DNA of 64,000 bases. It comes from Membranipora membranacea. Taxonomy: Eukaryota; Bryozoa; Gymnolaemata; Cheilostomatida; Membraniporidae. Shown here piece by piece: positions 32,081 through 45,500 of the stretch. The stretch spans positions 22,620,025-22,684,024 of the forward strand of contig OU612070.1 of NCBI GenBank assembly GCA_914767715.1, read 5' to 3'. Positions within the stretch are counted from its first letter, which is position 1. Each line of letters begins with the position of its first letter. Both the position numbers and the translations under genes were made by a program. The notes beneath the pieces were generated by a model. The model was not told the DNA's origin. It saw only the letters and a program-made list of their open reading frames with translations, and searched no databases.

Positions 32081-34677
32081 TTGCTACATAGTAAAATCTG
32101 TGGCAAAAGGAGTGGAGTCAGACAGAGGTTTAAAGGCAGTAAATACCAGGGAAAGATCAAGATCAACCTACCTAGTATCTTCCTCACCAATGCCAATAGA
32201 ATATATAACAACCTAGATGAACTAGAGGCACTGGTAAGCTCCAAACAACTGAGAAAATGTTGTTGTCTAGCCATCACTGAAACTTGGCTTGATGACTCCT
32301 ATACAGACAACTTCATTAGTCTACCTGGATACACTCCAGTAAGGCATGATAGGAATGTTAATGACACCAATAAAAAGTGTGGAGGCGGACTTTATATAAA
32401 CGATGATTGGGCAAATTAATTTACCCTAGTGTCGACCTACAACGACCCACACTTAGAGACTATGGTTGTTAAAGTGAGGCCATATTGGCTTCCAAGAGAA
32501 ATAGCCTGTGTTCTCCTCATTCTGGTCTACTGTCCTGTATTTGATCCATCAACTAGTACTAAGGTCAAGGAAGTGGTCTCTAGGATACATCAAACTATAA
32601 AAGAAGCTGAACAACAAAATCCCAACTCTGCCATCATCATATTTTGAGACTTCCACAGTGCCAGTGTGAATCTCAGAAGGTACAAGCAAAATGTCACATG
32701 TGCCACAAGAAATAGTAGAACATTGGACAAATGTTATGCACTTAAGTCTTACAGCTTTAGGGAATTTCAGATGTCACAGTTGGGCTCCAGTGATCACCAC
32801 TCTGTACTACTACTTCCCAGTGATCATCGACTGACTGACTTGAAGACTAAACCTAAACTGATAAACAAGCAGGTATGGAATGCAGAGAACACCTTACAAC
32901 TACAAAGCTGTCTAGACGACACCGACTGGTCAGTGTTCTTTGAAAACCCCTCTGTGAACCAACAAGCTGAATCTATCACTGACTACCTCCAATACTGTGT
33001 GGAACTTAGCATCCCAGCCATCACAGTAAAGCAACATCTTGACGAGCCATGGATGAATAACACCATACGAAAACTACTAGCAGATCGGCAATCAGCTCTC
33101 AAAGCAGATGATGACCCCCTACGTAAACAGCTGCAGTCTTCCATCTAGCATGAGATTAGGTATGCCAAGCGAACGTTAGCCAATCAAGTAGACGTGAAGT
33201 TCCAAACAGATAGTAAGACCGCTCTGGCTAATTTGAAATCTCTGCTTAAATTGAATGATAATCGTGCTGAGTGCTCTGTGAATGTCGATACCTTGAATAC
33301 TTTTTTTCCTAGATATGAGACTGATTCTGTGATAATACCTGATCTACCTTCTGTAGATCCTAATGTTGAATTTTTTACTATCATTGATGTGTTCAGGAAC
33401 TGAGACGTTGGTAAAAGTAGTGGCCCTGATGGAATATCGGCACGGATGATAAGAACATTTGCAGATTGTATAGCTGCTCCTATGTGTACTTTGTTCAATA
33501 TCTCTATAAAGTGCCACTGTGCCCGATATTTGGAAAGCTGCCAATATAGTGCCTTTACCTAAACTGAAAGGCGCAACAGAACCTAAAGACTTTAGGCCCA
33601 TCGCCCTGACACCAATCCTCGCTAAGTGTCTTGAGAAACTTGTGGCGCCCCACAAGTGCTCACATTGCCGATAGTAACCAGTTTGCCTATAAACGTAACA
33701 GCAGTACAGACGATGCACTATTGCTTTTACTTGACAAAATCACTAATCATCTCGATAGCTCTGTAAAGAATCATGTACGCTCGATTTTCATTGACTTTAG
33801 CAGTGCTTTTAATACAATCAACAGTAACACCCTAGTCCAAAAGGTGTCACCTCATAACGTAAACCCCAACATTGATCCTGGTCATATAACTTACTGCCAT
33901 CGAGTGAAGGTAGGTAATACTCTATCTAACAGCATCATAACATCAACTGGATACCCTCAGGGATATGTCCTCAGTCCCATCCTCTTCTCACTTTACGTAG
34001 ACGACATGGCAGTAAGCGATGATCACACCATCATAAAATACGCCGATGACACTGTGATATTAGAATTCATCTCGCCAAAATCACCATCATCACTGCAAGT
34101 TGAAATCGATAATATCAGATCATGGTACACAAGAAACAGTCTGCTCATCAACCCAAAGAAAACCAAAGAGCTTGTTTTCTGTAATCTACGCGATGATCCT
34201 GACCCTCCATCCATCATGATCAACAACTCCGCTATCGAACGAGTAGATGAATACAAATATCTTGGCACCACACTCAATCATAAGCTTAACTTCAATACGA
34301 ACACCAAGAACATCATCAGCAAAGCTAACAAACGACTATTCATCATGAAGCAGCTAGCCTTTATGAATGTCAAGACAACTACCATTAAGCTGGCATACAC
34401 CTCATTTCTCGAAAGTGTCCTACAATATCACCTATGTATTATATACGGACACCTCTCATCTGATATTAAGAACCAGTACAATCACCTCATCAACGCAGCA
34501 CGTAGACTAAGCAAAGGCAGGCTTGAAGTTACAACCATAGACGATATATTCGATAAGTACTTCAAAACTAAATGCCTGAGAATGTTCGCTTCGGGCAAGG
34601 ACACTGTCATAACGCTAGAACAACTCCCATCTTGTAGATACAGAGTGCCAGCCTACCGTGTAAACTGCCGTATATAA
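32081..34677 (+). pseudogene. LINE endonuclease-RT, multiply broken
   Basis: One frame covers 32081 to about 33510 with stops at 32417, 32645, 33146 and 33401. It carries CLAITETWLDDSYTD and CGGGLYI, then DFHSASVN, where the usual Gly-Asp-Phe-Asn motif has its Gly codon turned into TGA, and the catalytic LGSSDHHSV. RT block 1 (KSSGPDGIS, DFRPIALTPILAKCLEKL) spans two frame changes near 33515 and 33640. The remainder (33631-34677) is open: SIFIDFSSAFNTI, STGYPQGYVLSP, catalytic KYADDTVIL and YKYLGTTLNHKL. The protein ends shortly after SCRYRVPAYRVN. Confidence 0.85.
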
Positions 34678-34850
34678 TGTTTTCGCTCATTATGTGTAAA
34701 ACTGCTCAATCGAATAGCTTGATTCATTTATTATAAATCTAGTCACTGTTTTATTATAATTTTTAAAACTTTATTTTTATTCACAGAGCACAAGAGAAAT
34801 ATTGATTTTATCATGAGAATTGATACAAATATATACATACATACATACAT
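32081..34850 (+). mobile_element. Third LINE (L2/CR1-like group), decayed
   Basis: The coding region holds an endonuclease and a reverse transcriptase with four in-frame stops and at least two frameshifts. The 3' region runs past the stop at 34675-34677 into a CATA microsatellite (about 34829-34852). The 5' untranslated part probably begins before 31850. The endonuclease end (SQLGSSDHHSVLL) and the post-RT block NSLLINPKKTKELVF are typical of the L2/CR1 side of the Jockey superfamily. Clade placement is inference. Confidence 0.8.
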
Positions 34851-34851
34851 A

Positions 34852-35014
34852 CAAATCAAACCTATTTGCGGCATTCAGATAAGGACAGTGGCAACGACCT
34901 ATTAACAACCTGATAATTGAAACAGGTGCAGTCTGGTTGTTTAATTGTTGCAGAGTTGTTGCTAACTGTAACGAACAACCTGCTAATGACTGTTCTAATT
35001 GAAACCGGTCCCTA
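34852..35014 (+). repeat. Dispersed 163-bp repeat, copy 2
   Basis: Near-identical to 21021-21183, same orientation. It starts at the end of a CATA microsatellite that follows the third LINE and stops about 95 bp before the BEL/Pao fragment. Confidence 0.8.
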
Positions 35015-35109
35015 TCCCCTAGTGTGTTGTAGCAACACAATCCCTACCAATGAGCAGATCGACGAGATATTGATTATTTAGCTCTTCTATGTCCTCAGAT
35101 ATTGGTAGA

Positions 35110-35914
35110 CTAGACTGTATGTATGATATATGCTGTCGACTGTAGGTCAGAGGTCAAACCAAAATACTTTCTGGTGGCTACAGCACAATTCTGACTGGTC
35201 ATGGTTGTTGTTTTCAGTGGAGTTGCATCATATTTTGCTGTAAGCTTTGAGGCAAGATCATTTGTAACAAAAGTGGTATTAGATTGTTCATCAAGAAGAG
35301 GTTAGGTCAAAAACCATTGTTCGGGATCGTTTTCCATTAATAGCCAATCTGAGATAATCTTTGTGTACAGCCTACCTGTTGACACATTTATCTTATTATT
35401 GGTACATGTCCTTTGTGGAGTTGTATCCTGACCCTTGGCCTGAGCCTTTTTGTTGGCTTCAAGAAGCAAAGTGTGGATTATGGTAGCCGTCACGGAACAA
35501 TGAGCAAGTATTGTTGACACGTGCACGGGGTTTGGATGTTGGTCTTAATTGTAAACTATGAGCTACATCATTATGACTATCAGCTATTACTATGTAATGC
35601 TGTACTGTGCGGTGGCTATCAAGATGATCTGTGAATTCTGATTGGGCCTTGGATTGGCGTAGCAGTGGTTGTAGCACCGTTTTTTTGCCTGCCGTCGGGT
35701 TGCTGAGATGAAAATTCATGCTCACTGCGAGTGTGATAATGATAATGATAATCAGTGTCAGTGTTTTCTTGATGAGTAGCCTGAAATATGTCTGGATTTG
35801 GACTACTTTCCTGTATATGATTGGGAATGCAACTATCCCCTCCTGTCTGATCATGAACCTGCAGGGAGGATTCCAAACGGGTAATTCAAATTTGGAACTA
35901 GTAACCTGTTGCAT
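35110..35914 (-). pseudogene. BEL/Pao-type retrotransposon protease fragment
   Basis: The minus strand reads KIISDWLLMENDPEQWF, a TAA, then PLLDEQSNTTFVTNDLA, TTTMTSQ and GLTSDLQS, ending at 35110. The LLDEQSNTTF block is the active-site region of the DUF1758 aspartic protease of BEL/Pao LTR retrotransposons, and the Ser/Thr-Met-Thr strand after it fits too. The upstream open stretch (35459-35914) has Cys/His-poor, low-complexity sequence and is less certain. No LTRs were seen. This is a dead fragment. Confidence 0.55.
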
Positions 35915-36252
35915 TAGGGTGCCGTTATCTTTGAAGATCTAGAAAACATATGGAGCATTTTAATCATTTATTTCTGCTCCCTCCCCCCCCTCAACAATAT
36001 TCTAATAACCGATTCAATTACCCATCTATCACTTTAAATGAATCATATCCTTCTTATCTCAACAAATTATGAAATTCAGTGAGTCTCGACCAAATTATTC
36101 AGCAATTTGATTTGGATTTCCTCAAATTTATGCCCCTAGTGATAAATGACACACAGGCAATATTTCAAAATACCTGTGTATGCAGATGACACACTTTTAT
36201 TCTGCAAAGCTGATCAGACTTGGCCTTGTCACGCAGCCACGTGGCCCGTGAA

Positions 36253-36277
36253 AAGATTAGATTAGATTAGATTAGAC
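36253..36277. repeat. ATTAG microsatellite
   Basis: About four to five tandem ATTAG units directly upstream of the U2-like segment. Such runs often mark the tail or target of retroposed sequences. Confidence 0.7.
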
Positions 36278-36288
36278 TGGATAGTTTC

Positions 36289-36322
36289 TCGCTTCTCAGC
36301 CTATTGACTAAGATTGAGGTGT
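36289..36322 (+). ncRNA. U2 snRNA 5'-end-like segment (pseudogene or SINE head)
   Basis: TCGCTTCTCAGCCTATTGAC continuing to 36322 follows the highly conserved first 35 nt of U2 spliceosomal RNA with about five differences. The branch-site-binding and Sm regions of U2 are absent, so this is not a functional gene. It may be a 3'-truncated retropseudogene or the head of an snRNA-derived SINE whose body runs on to about 36500. Confidence 0.5.
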
Positions 36323-36499
36323 CACTGCTAATGGCCGATTAGTGCCAGTTTCAGGTTTGGCAGCTTGCTGCACACCCGTTCAGGTGGTCTCCTATGTATG
36401 GCCTCATATCTAGGATGTATCCTAGTTTTCTAGGATGTACCACATTCTCAGTATGAGGATTCAGGACACCTTGCACCCCTCTTTAGGGGCAGCCCAATC

Positions 36500-39400
36500 T
36501 TCTGTTCCTTACTAAACAACAATACTTGATACTTTTCGATATATAACTGGAAATTTCACATCCATACATGCCCCAAAACTTCAGGAGAACGGAAAACAGA
36601 CACTGTGTTTTGACCTAGATTAAGTTGGTTGATTGGCAATGACTAGATATTTCCAAACTCAGCGAAGAGAAAGAGTTTCACTGATATTGCTGTCCGTTTC
36701 ACATCTATGAGGTAGATAACCTGAGTGTAATCGTCCTACTTTTGTTTTTGGTAGTCCTCCCTGAAGGTCACTGTGTAATCAAGAGTCATTCAATTTTCTA
36801 TTACATTTTCCAAAACTTTTCAAGTAGCATAAAACCAATTGGTTTTATATAGATCGCAAACCAGCATATGAATTCTCTGTTATATCTAATACAATCAAAA
36901 TGGACAGGCTAATTTGGATGACCTTCATTATTTATTTATGCGGTCTGATGGAATAAAGACATTGTCATCATTTTTGAAAAGGCCAACTTTTTATTTTCGC
37001 GAGCACCAAAAATGCAAACCTGTAATTTTCTAATAATGCCTAGTATTAGGTTTTGGGTGATTGGGGATGTGAAGAAGAACCTTCTTTAATAATCCCTACA
37101 CAAAGATTCCATTCAGCACAAAATGTTGTTGGTTTTTAGGATGTCAGAGAAGATATTGGCCATGTAGATCAGATCAGACAATAATAATTGGTCACTCTAG
37201 TACAATACATAAACTCAGTGCAGGTATTTCGTTTTGCTGTAATCAGTCTAGCATGCTCAGTATCACAAAATTTTGTTTATCCAACCCAATATGCTTGTCT
37301 GCAATGACATGGTGAACCCGCTGAAATAATGGTGCCTGCATTCAAGGAGTTAAAGACTTTAACTTTAACTCCTTGCTGCATTATAACATTCTTCTCAGTC
37401 CTAGAAGGCTAGACATAAATACTCTAAATAAGAATCTCATTAATAAGGTTATTTTATAGACTTGAATAAATCATTCTTGCTTATAATGGGAGACAACCAC
37501 GAAAGCTATATTTTGATATTTGATGCGTAATGATGTACTCCGTCTAAATTTGGATGTTATAAATAAATGTTAAATTTGATCATTTTAATTATTTCAATTA
37601 CAAGCTCTCTTCCACTATTTTGTTTCAGTAACACAAATACCCATACTCTCAAAATAAATATGTTATTGGAAAAAAATGATGTTTTAAAGAATGTGTTTCT
37701 AGAATCAAAGCAGTCGTATTTTGTTGTGTCAATCTTAATATATAAACAGTCATCTCAATTACAAAAGCATCTACATAAACAATATTGTTGCTTTCAATAA
37801 CAAAAACTAAGCATTTTTTGTTGGTTAAAATTGCAAGGTATAGTCACTCAGCACATTCCGAAGAATGGGCGGAAAAAAGTGGGTGCCTTAGGGGCTAGGC
37901 GGCAGTGTTTGCGCCATTTCGGTCTCAGTTTGTGGGCAGTATAGTCAGTGAGCTGCAGCAGGATTCGATTTTAGATGAGAATCCACTAATGTTACATGGC
38001 CTTCTCAAAAAACTGCATTTGACTCTATCTTTCTGTTTCAGCGAGGCAAACCGTCCATACTTTTAACAAGAGAGCACTCACATGAGCATTTTATTTCTCT
38101 AATTGATGAGACAAATAAAGACATCATCAAAGTATGTGTAAAAATGGTAGACGGAGGAAACTATCTTTAGTACGCTGAGGTGCTTGCTTTTTTCAAGTTT
38201 GGGTTGAGAGGTGAACTTGATGTAAGATCAGAATATTTAAGTGTCACCTTTGACACACCGTGTTTATTTTCAGCTGCTTTGGGGCATTTAGCTTCATTGT
38301 GAATCTAACAATCCCTTTATCTGCTCACGAATTTTTCTAGCTGATTTCTTGGTATTGAAACAAATTTTTACCCTAGTGTCTGGTATTCTGATCAAGGGTG
38401 TCAATTGATCAAGATAATTCTGTGGAAAATGTAAGGCACACAGCATCCTTTTGTTTGTTGCAAAAACCACAAGTTGGTAAAGGTGTTTATAAAAGTGAAG
38501 CTGAGTGATAAAAAATGCATAGAATAAAATCGGACATAAATAATTTTCATTCTAGCAACATTAAGGTAGTGACCTGAGGGTAAGCAACCTTTGGCTTTTT
38601 ACCGTTGGAAAGCTGCCGAGCTAAAAGTCGGAATTTTTTAAACAGGTTATACTTTTTCATAGAGATAAAGCTCATAATAAATTTTGACTTAAATTAATAT
38701 ATGATGAGCCTAGAATGATTTGTTACGTCCAGACAAAATGTTCCCCGGATTTTTAATCTGATGATTAATGTGAAATTATAAACAATAGTTTGCTTAGCAT
38801 AATTGCCGTGTATTTTTATCTTATCTCGGCAATTGCTGGAATTTCAAGCTTTTACTAATCTTCATCAACAAGCTCAAACTCATCTAAAGGCTACCATTAC
38901 TATACAGTAAACAAAGCAGTACAGTTTGCATCTTTGACAACTTGGGAACCAACGGATAACCAAGTTACCGATTTTAGCAAACTTGATCTCAGAGTTTCTG
39001 CCTTAACTCACTATGAAAAATAAATAAGCTCTGCAGCAACTAACAGCAGTAAAAAACTTTCTTCTGAGATTCAACGAAATTCTTTTAATTGAAGTCATCG
39101 CCAAACCTTGAATGTTAAGAGTTAGTTTTAATTGACAACAAGATGAGATGCAGCATTTATACAACAGTTGAAGAATTCTGTAATGAGTACAATCGTCAAC
39201 AATCGATGTGTCACCCCTAATAACTAGGGAAGATGGTTTGGCCGCAGATATTCCTTGATGGTACAATTCACATGTTCTATATCCTTCATAGCGTATAGCC
39301 AAGGGACTGACTCTGACCGACTATCTGTGAACTTAGCTGTGATCTCATCTCTTTTACCTAGAATCGGAAACATGTCATTCTTAACTTTGTTTCGATGGTC

Positions 39401-39500
39401 GATGAAAACTTCTTTCTCAAATCAAGGCAAAAGACAAATAACTGTTAGAGTCAGTGTGAATTCGATGAGTTTGCTTACATGAGTTTTATCTCCTTCGTTT
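36500..39500. other. Non-coding spacer
   Basis: No exon supported. ORFs at 37567-37800 and 39003-39302 look accidental. A TTACCGTTGGAAAGCTG motif at about 38598 recurs elsewhere (see findings). Confidence 0.45.
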
Positions 39501-42500
39501 TCATTCAATGCTTTTATTGTGATTCTGTGTGATGTCGCTATGTTGTGATGTGTTGGTGATGCCGTCCTGGTTGTTTGTGATGACCTCCTGTGCGTCTGAC
39601 TGAGATTTAGGGATGCATTGACTTCGCAAAGCCAGAAGTATAATAATGAGTAACCCAGCAATAAAACATGAGAGTGAGCAGAGATAGAGTCCTAGATTTC
39701 CTCCTTTAGTTTGCAGAAATCCTGTACACAAATAATAAAGTTATAGAAAAGAAATAAAGATACAAAAAAAACACAGTCATTGTTATCATCAAACAAACTC
39801 AGTTATTATATTTTCATGGCTCAACAGTGGATATGGCATGCAATCCAATGGATATTATTGTGTGACTTTTTGTTAGCCGCTATTGAATGACTTCTAATTA
39901 TGTCTTTGAACAGCAGCAGGCAAGTGAAGATTTGCAGTGATTGAAAAAGCTTTTAAAATGAATGTAAAAACTATCACACACTCAGAGTCTGAAAGCTTAC
40001 ACTAGGATTCAAATTAAGGAAGAAATAGTGAGACCTAATCATCGATATGGGGATACTGGACCATTATAGATTGTAACATGACCAGGACTCTGGTGCCAGG
40101 TGATTACAGTAAATCAATTAAAAGACCCAAACTGGAACTGGTAGGCAAAAGCCATGTGTGGGTAAGGAATTGGGTATATCTAAAACATTAGATTCAGGTC
40201 CGGGTATGTGTACGGGAAAGGGTAAAGTTATGCTTGTTGCAGATGTACGAAAAATGAATTCAATACATGGCGAAAGAAACAGAAAGCACCATTTATGAGT
40301 ACAACTCTACTACCCGTTCCAACTTTACTAGACACAAATATTCTGTTTGAATCAATAAAACAGTTCACCTGCGATAGGGCCTCCTAACAAACTGCCTAAG
40401 CCCTGCATTGACAGCTCAAATGCAAAAGCCAAAGCCATGTCTTGGGATCCAACAAACTCATGTGCCACTGCCACAACATTAGCCACTTGTGCTCCATATG
40501 CTAGCCCCAGTGCAGCCATTATAGACCAGTAATAAACCTGCGAGAATAGATTATACTTCAACATATCAATGGGGTCAAATAAAGGATTAAATTCCAGTAA
40601 ATGATGAATTAACAGACAACAACGTCAGAAAGATATCTGTACCTAACGGCTGAGTAGACAACTAGTTCAAACCAGCGTTGTCATAACAGCTACGGGTCCA
40701 TGTAAAATTTGTAAGGTGAATTTTGTTTGGTTTATGATCAGCGATTAATGAGCTTAGATCTAGATATTCACTGTGGTTAGATTAGGATACTCAGGAATGC
40801 CACTGAAGCGCCAAAATCTTCTCCAGGTTTCCGGAATTGCTACCTAGTTTGTAAATCAAACCCTCATCGATTATAGATGTGGTTAATATTGAAATACCAA
40901 TACTAGCAAACTCCAGCAATGTTTCAGCACTTTAGCTGATGAAAGACAAGTTGAAATTAAAGTTTATTAATCGACACACTTGGCAGCTTAGATAAAGTGC
41001 TCCAACTTGGCCTTGGTTGCTTTTTGTGGAATTATTTTTGTCAGCTACAGCTCAAAACAGTTAGTTTGACTGGTGTTGACAACGGAATGAAACTTGCCCA
41101 CATGTTCTTGTTTGTTATGTCTTTCGTTCTTACCGCCAATGGTACAGAACCATGATGTGCCAAGAAACTATCCTCATCATATGAAGCGGAGGTGTCAAAA
41201 TCGCAAAATACATCTTTGAGAGCTACATACTTTATTGCAAATTTGTGTATATACCTTTAAACTGTCAGAGCCATCACTATTAGAAGCCTGTAGCAGTCAA
41301 TGTTGCTCCTTCCATTAAAATCTATGTGATTTGCGGTAAAGGTGCTAGATGAAGATATTTTATCTGACACACTCACATTTTTGTGGACAAAAGTAGTAGC
41401 TAACATGCATCCGGCGTAGGTTATTGTTGTTACTCCGTGAGGTATAAGCTTTGTATACTTGAACTTTGCCGTTGTGAACAGGACAAGCAGAATACCGAGT
41501 ACTGAAAACACTCCTGTAAATGTGGGCCCTGTAGCAGCGTCTTTGGGTGTCAAATCTTTCCTTTTGACCATGTAGTCATTTATTAAACTAAAAAATGAAG
41601 TGATTCCAAACTTTCTGAAGAAACCACAACCAAGAAACACCCTCATCTGCAAAAAAAAAGATTTCATGTTACATGTGCTTCTTTTGTTATTTCTGGTGTG
41701 CTGATCTAGCATGTGCCATGAGCTTTAAAATCTATCCCTAGCATAAGGCTTAACCAAATGTGTGTTCTTTTGTCAATATTTAATATTAAATGGTGGAGTG
41801 TGCCAAATTTGATTTAGATAGTTCAGCGATATTCAGAGGCCTGTGGAAAAAAGGTAATTCAGATTTACTGATCTCCTGTAAGTTTAACTCAAGAGAAGTA
41901 TAATGGTAAGTCAAGACATCTATTTATAAATGATTAACTCATAATAAAATAGGTGTACAGAAGCTAGGCAGTAAACACAGCTGTAGTCACCCATATAGCA
42001 TCGATAAAAAAAGCTACACAGGACATTCTATTAAGCGTTAGCATTGAGGTACTTAATTGTGGCTAAGGTAATGGGTGATCACCCTAAAGTCATGTGCCAA
42101 AATGCCACAGGTCATGGTGTTGTAACTTATTTGTCTACATATCAGGTTTGTTTACTGGTAGCTCGATCACCTTGGATCGAATTTGGGCTTGAAGAAACAC
42201 GATCAAGTTTATCACAATTCTTGATGAAAAATTGATCAAAATGTCAACAAAAAACCTGAACTGTTGACTACTAATCAGTGGCAATTGCTACCACACCATC
42301 CAATGTCGTAATGTCACCAGTTTTCGACTGCCTCACAACTATATGCTCAGTATATTGTCCTGTCTAGGCTAACTATCATTATTATTAAATAATATTATTA
42401 TCATTTATGTTAATATTACTAATAGTAATAATTAATAATAATATTAGTATCTATTATTCTTACTACAGTTATTATTAGCACTTTTATTTCTAATATATAT

Positions 42501-45500
42501 TATTGTCAATAATAATATTGTTCTTATTATTATGAGGAAGGTACAACTCACATTTTTATCTCTCAGCATGGATTTGATACTTTGTGTAAGTGGCTTGCTC
42601 TCTGGTCTCTCATCCTGTGATAGTTTACTTCCCTTTTGAGAGAATACAGCCACCCCGCACAAGTGAACTAGCATGATTGGGGTTAACATCAACATTGCAG
42701 TGTTAAATCCGTAGGTTGTGAATAGGAAGGTAGTTGGGACTGGATAAAGAAAGAATCCAAAACAGAACCCTAACATTGTTGCTCCACTTGCCAGGTTGAG
42801 TTTGTCCTTCTCAAAGTAGTAGACAGGTATGGCAATACTTGCTGAGCGCACACAGGCTAGGCCAAATCCTACAGAGAGAGGAAATAACCTTATAAGACAT
42901 ATTATTCGTATTGACTAATCCGAATATTTCTTTTACCCGTTTCACCGCGTTTCATTGTCATAACTCAACATTGAGACTCGGAAAACAAGCATCAACCAAA
43001 ACTACAAAGCCCAATCTTTAAGCCAAAGACCGAAACGCCAACCAATGTATCTTACATGTTTGACAAATGACCATGACAGCATATTGAATAATACTTACTC
43101 TCTTCAATGCTATGCAAATACAACATCATATTCACAGTGTCATACTTCACACTTCAAAATAGGTAGGTTTTATTATCGCTTTCAAAAAGTTTGTTCTACA
43201 TCAGACACTGGCTTATATCCGATGTAACAGAGTTTCTTTCACTTGCCAAATTTTCCAATACCCAGATATATCAACACAATTCTCAAACCAGTACAAATAT
43301 TTCTATACTTAATCAGGTAACATTTAAAGTCATGCTATAATTAATTACAAACCAGCAGTGCTACAACCAAAAAACTACAATACTCTGCTTATGGATTTCA
43401 CTTTAAGAGTTCGACCATAACAAACAAACACCCTAAATTGGAAAAAAATGTTTTTAAATGAAGAGGTTATTTTCTAATTGATGTTAACAGCTTGTATGGA
43501 TTGAAGGATACACGAGGCATAGCCAGATCATAGTCACCTAGCGGCCTGTCATGATCAAACCGCCCAGCACTAAGTGAGTTGACTTTTTTAATTTTATACC
43601 CTAAAGTATCATTTCCTATCCCAAATTACATTCAAATCACGTTGCGACAAATATTGCTTAAAAACTGGCGGAGCAATACTAAAATCCGATTGACATGTTT
43701 TTTCTGAAAATGGTTGTCATGGATCAACTTATGTGGAAGAGATGATTGTCCAACTTTTGGTGTAAATTTTTGATCTTGGCGCCAAAGAGTTGAGGTATAT
43801 ATTCTAATTCAATTTGTCTCGTAGGAATACGTTTATTTAAAACTACTTCTTAGACCTGTATTTCAAATTAATCTATGGTATATTGGAGCTGGTGGTGCTC
43901 TGAAGACTGTGGTAGGGTTGGATGGCACCCTCCCACCCAACTAATGAGCTATTTCGGAAAGGATTGAACATGACATGCCAGGTGAATGACACACATTATT
44001 TTCCAGCAGTAAAGCTAATGAGGCAAGATCAATTTTGGATAACGCCAGACAAGTTATTGAATGGTCCATTAATGTGACCACACAACTCGATTCTAAAATT
44101 CCACGTGTGCAAACCCTCTTCCAGCACATAATATGCATTGGAAGGAGGTTAGTACATGTACATATTATGTACTGTACAAATCCTGGAAATGCTATCCGAC
44201 TTTTGCACTGAGGATCATTATTTCCCGAATCGTGCACAGCAACAAATTTAAAGGGCATCTTCAGGTGTGTTTTGGCACTCTGTGATGCGCAGTTGAGGAA
44301 AAACATATGCATACACGGAGCCATAGACACTGTTTGCATTTCCTGTATAAGCTATGCCTAATCGAAGCAGCTTCATATATGGGAACTTCAGCATAACAAT
44401 TGGGCGGCCTCGGTAATGGTCCCTTGACAGCAGGGGCTACGCTATGGAAAATTTTCTCAAAAAGTATCCACCTTTGATGTGATGTGTTGTAAAAAGCTTG
44501 CTAGCTTTCCAACGGTGTATAGAAAGTCAATATTTGCTGAACTCCGTGACACCACCTCAATAGTACCATGGACCCTTCTTATTGACCCACAAAAGTAAAT
44601 TGTAAAGTGCTGGTTACATTGCATCAAAAATCATGACATATTTTATAACTACTGATCTAATCTCCTTTTCATGGAAGGATTTTATTGGTATCCAACACCC
44701 AATGTAGAAAATCCGCATCCAATCAAAAAATCGGTAATTGAATCCAAAAATTCTGCAATAGTTGATACCGAAATTTGGTAACTTTAGACAAACTCACAAA
44801 AGGCAGTCAGTAATAATATAACAGTGCTGCTCTGTTTTACACCAGTCCTTTTAGCCTCTTACCCTCTACCAAAGAAGGGTTTGATTTCTCTCATGAATTT
44901 TCAAATAAAAAGTAAACTTATCTCACCTAGTTTACAGATAATCTGTCACACCGTAAATCTTTGGGAATATTATTAAAAATTCAGTATACAATCTTGTCCT
45001 TTGGCCTTTACTCACCTGCCACTGCTCCAAACAGCAGAACCACATGCCACAGCTCTGTGCTAATGTAACAGAAACCAACACCAATCGTGGAGATCAGGGC
45101 TCCCATCAACTGCAACTTACGTATACTGATCAGCCTCGACAGCACTCCAGTCAAAGGGGCTAAAATAGTATTTGAGTAGATAGTGATAAATAAGTGCGAA
45201 GTTTCTTGTCTAAATGGACGTGATTGTACATCCCATTTCTTTGTGTTAGAATATACATAGCTGGGTAGATGGTATAGAACGAAAGGTTTTATAACAAAAA
45301 TTTAGATCACAATTTATGCTGTTCTCAATTGGCACTCAAAACCGTCGCTGGCGACGGGTTTTGTAAGACCTGTATACAGCATTCAAGGCCCATAAAGTAT
45401 TGTTGTTTGCGCTGTATGGGACACATTAGTACCTGTAAGACATATATATGCACCTACCACATGTCTCACAACACCCGTGTGATAAAAATGAACTGAAATG

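Noticed and set aside
35718-35942. Plus-strand ORF with hydrophobic run
   Set aside because: The hydrophobic run comes from a GATAAT/ATTATC simple repeat, opposite the BEL/Pao fragment.
36289-36480. Functional U2 snRNA gene
   Set aside because: Similarity stops after about 35 nt; no branch-site-pairing box, Sm site or 3' stem-loops follow.
43941-44339. 132-codon minus-strand ORF in the transporter intron
   Set aside because: Cys/His/Met-rich but with no motif spacing that repeats, and entirely within intron 2 of a well-phased gene.
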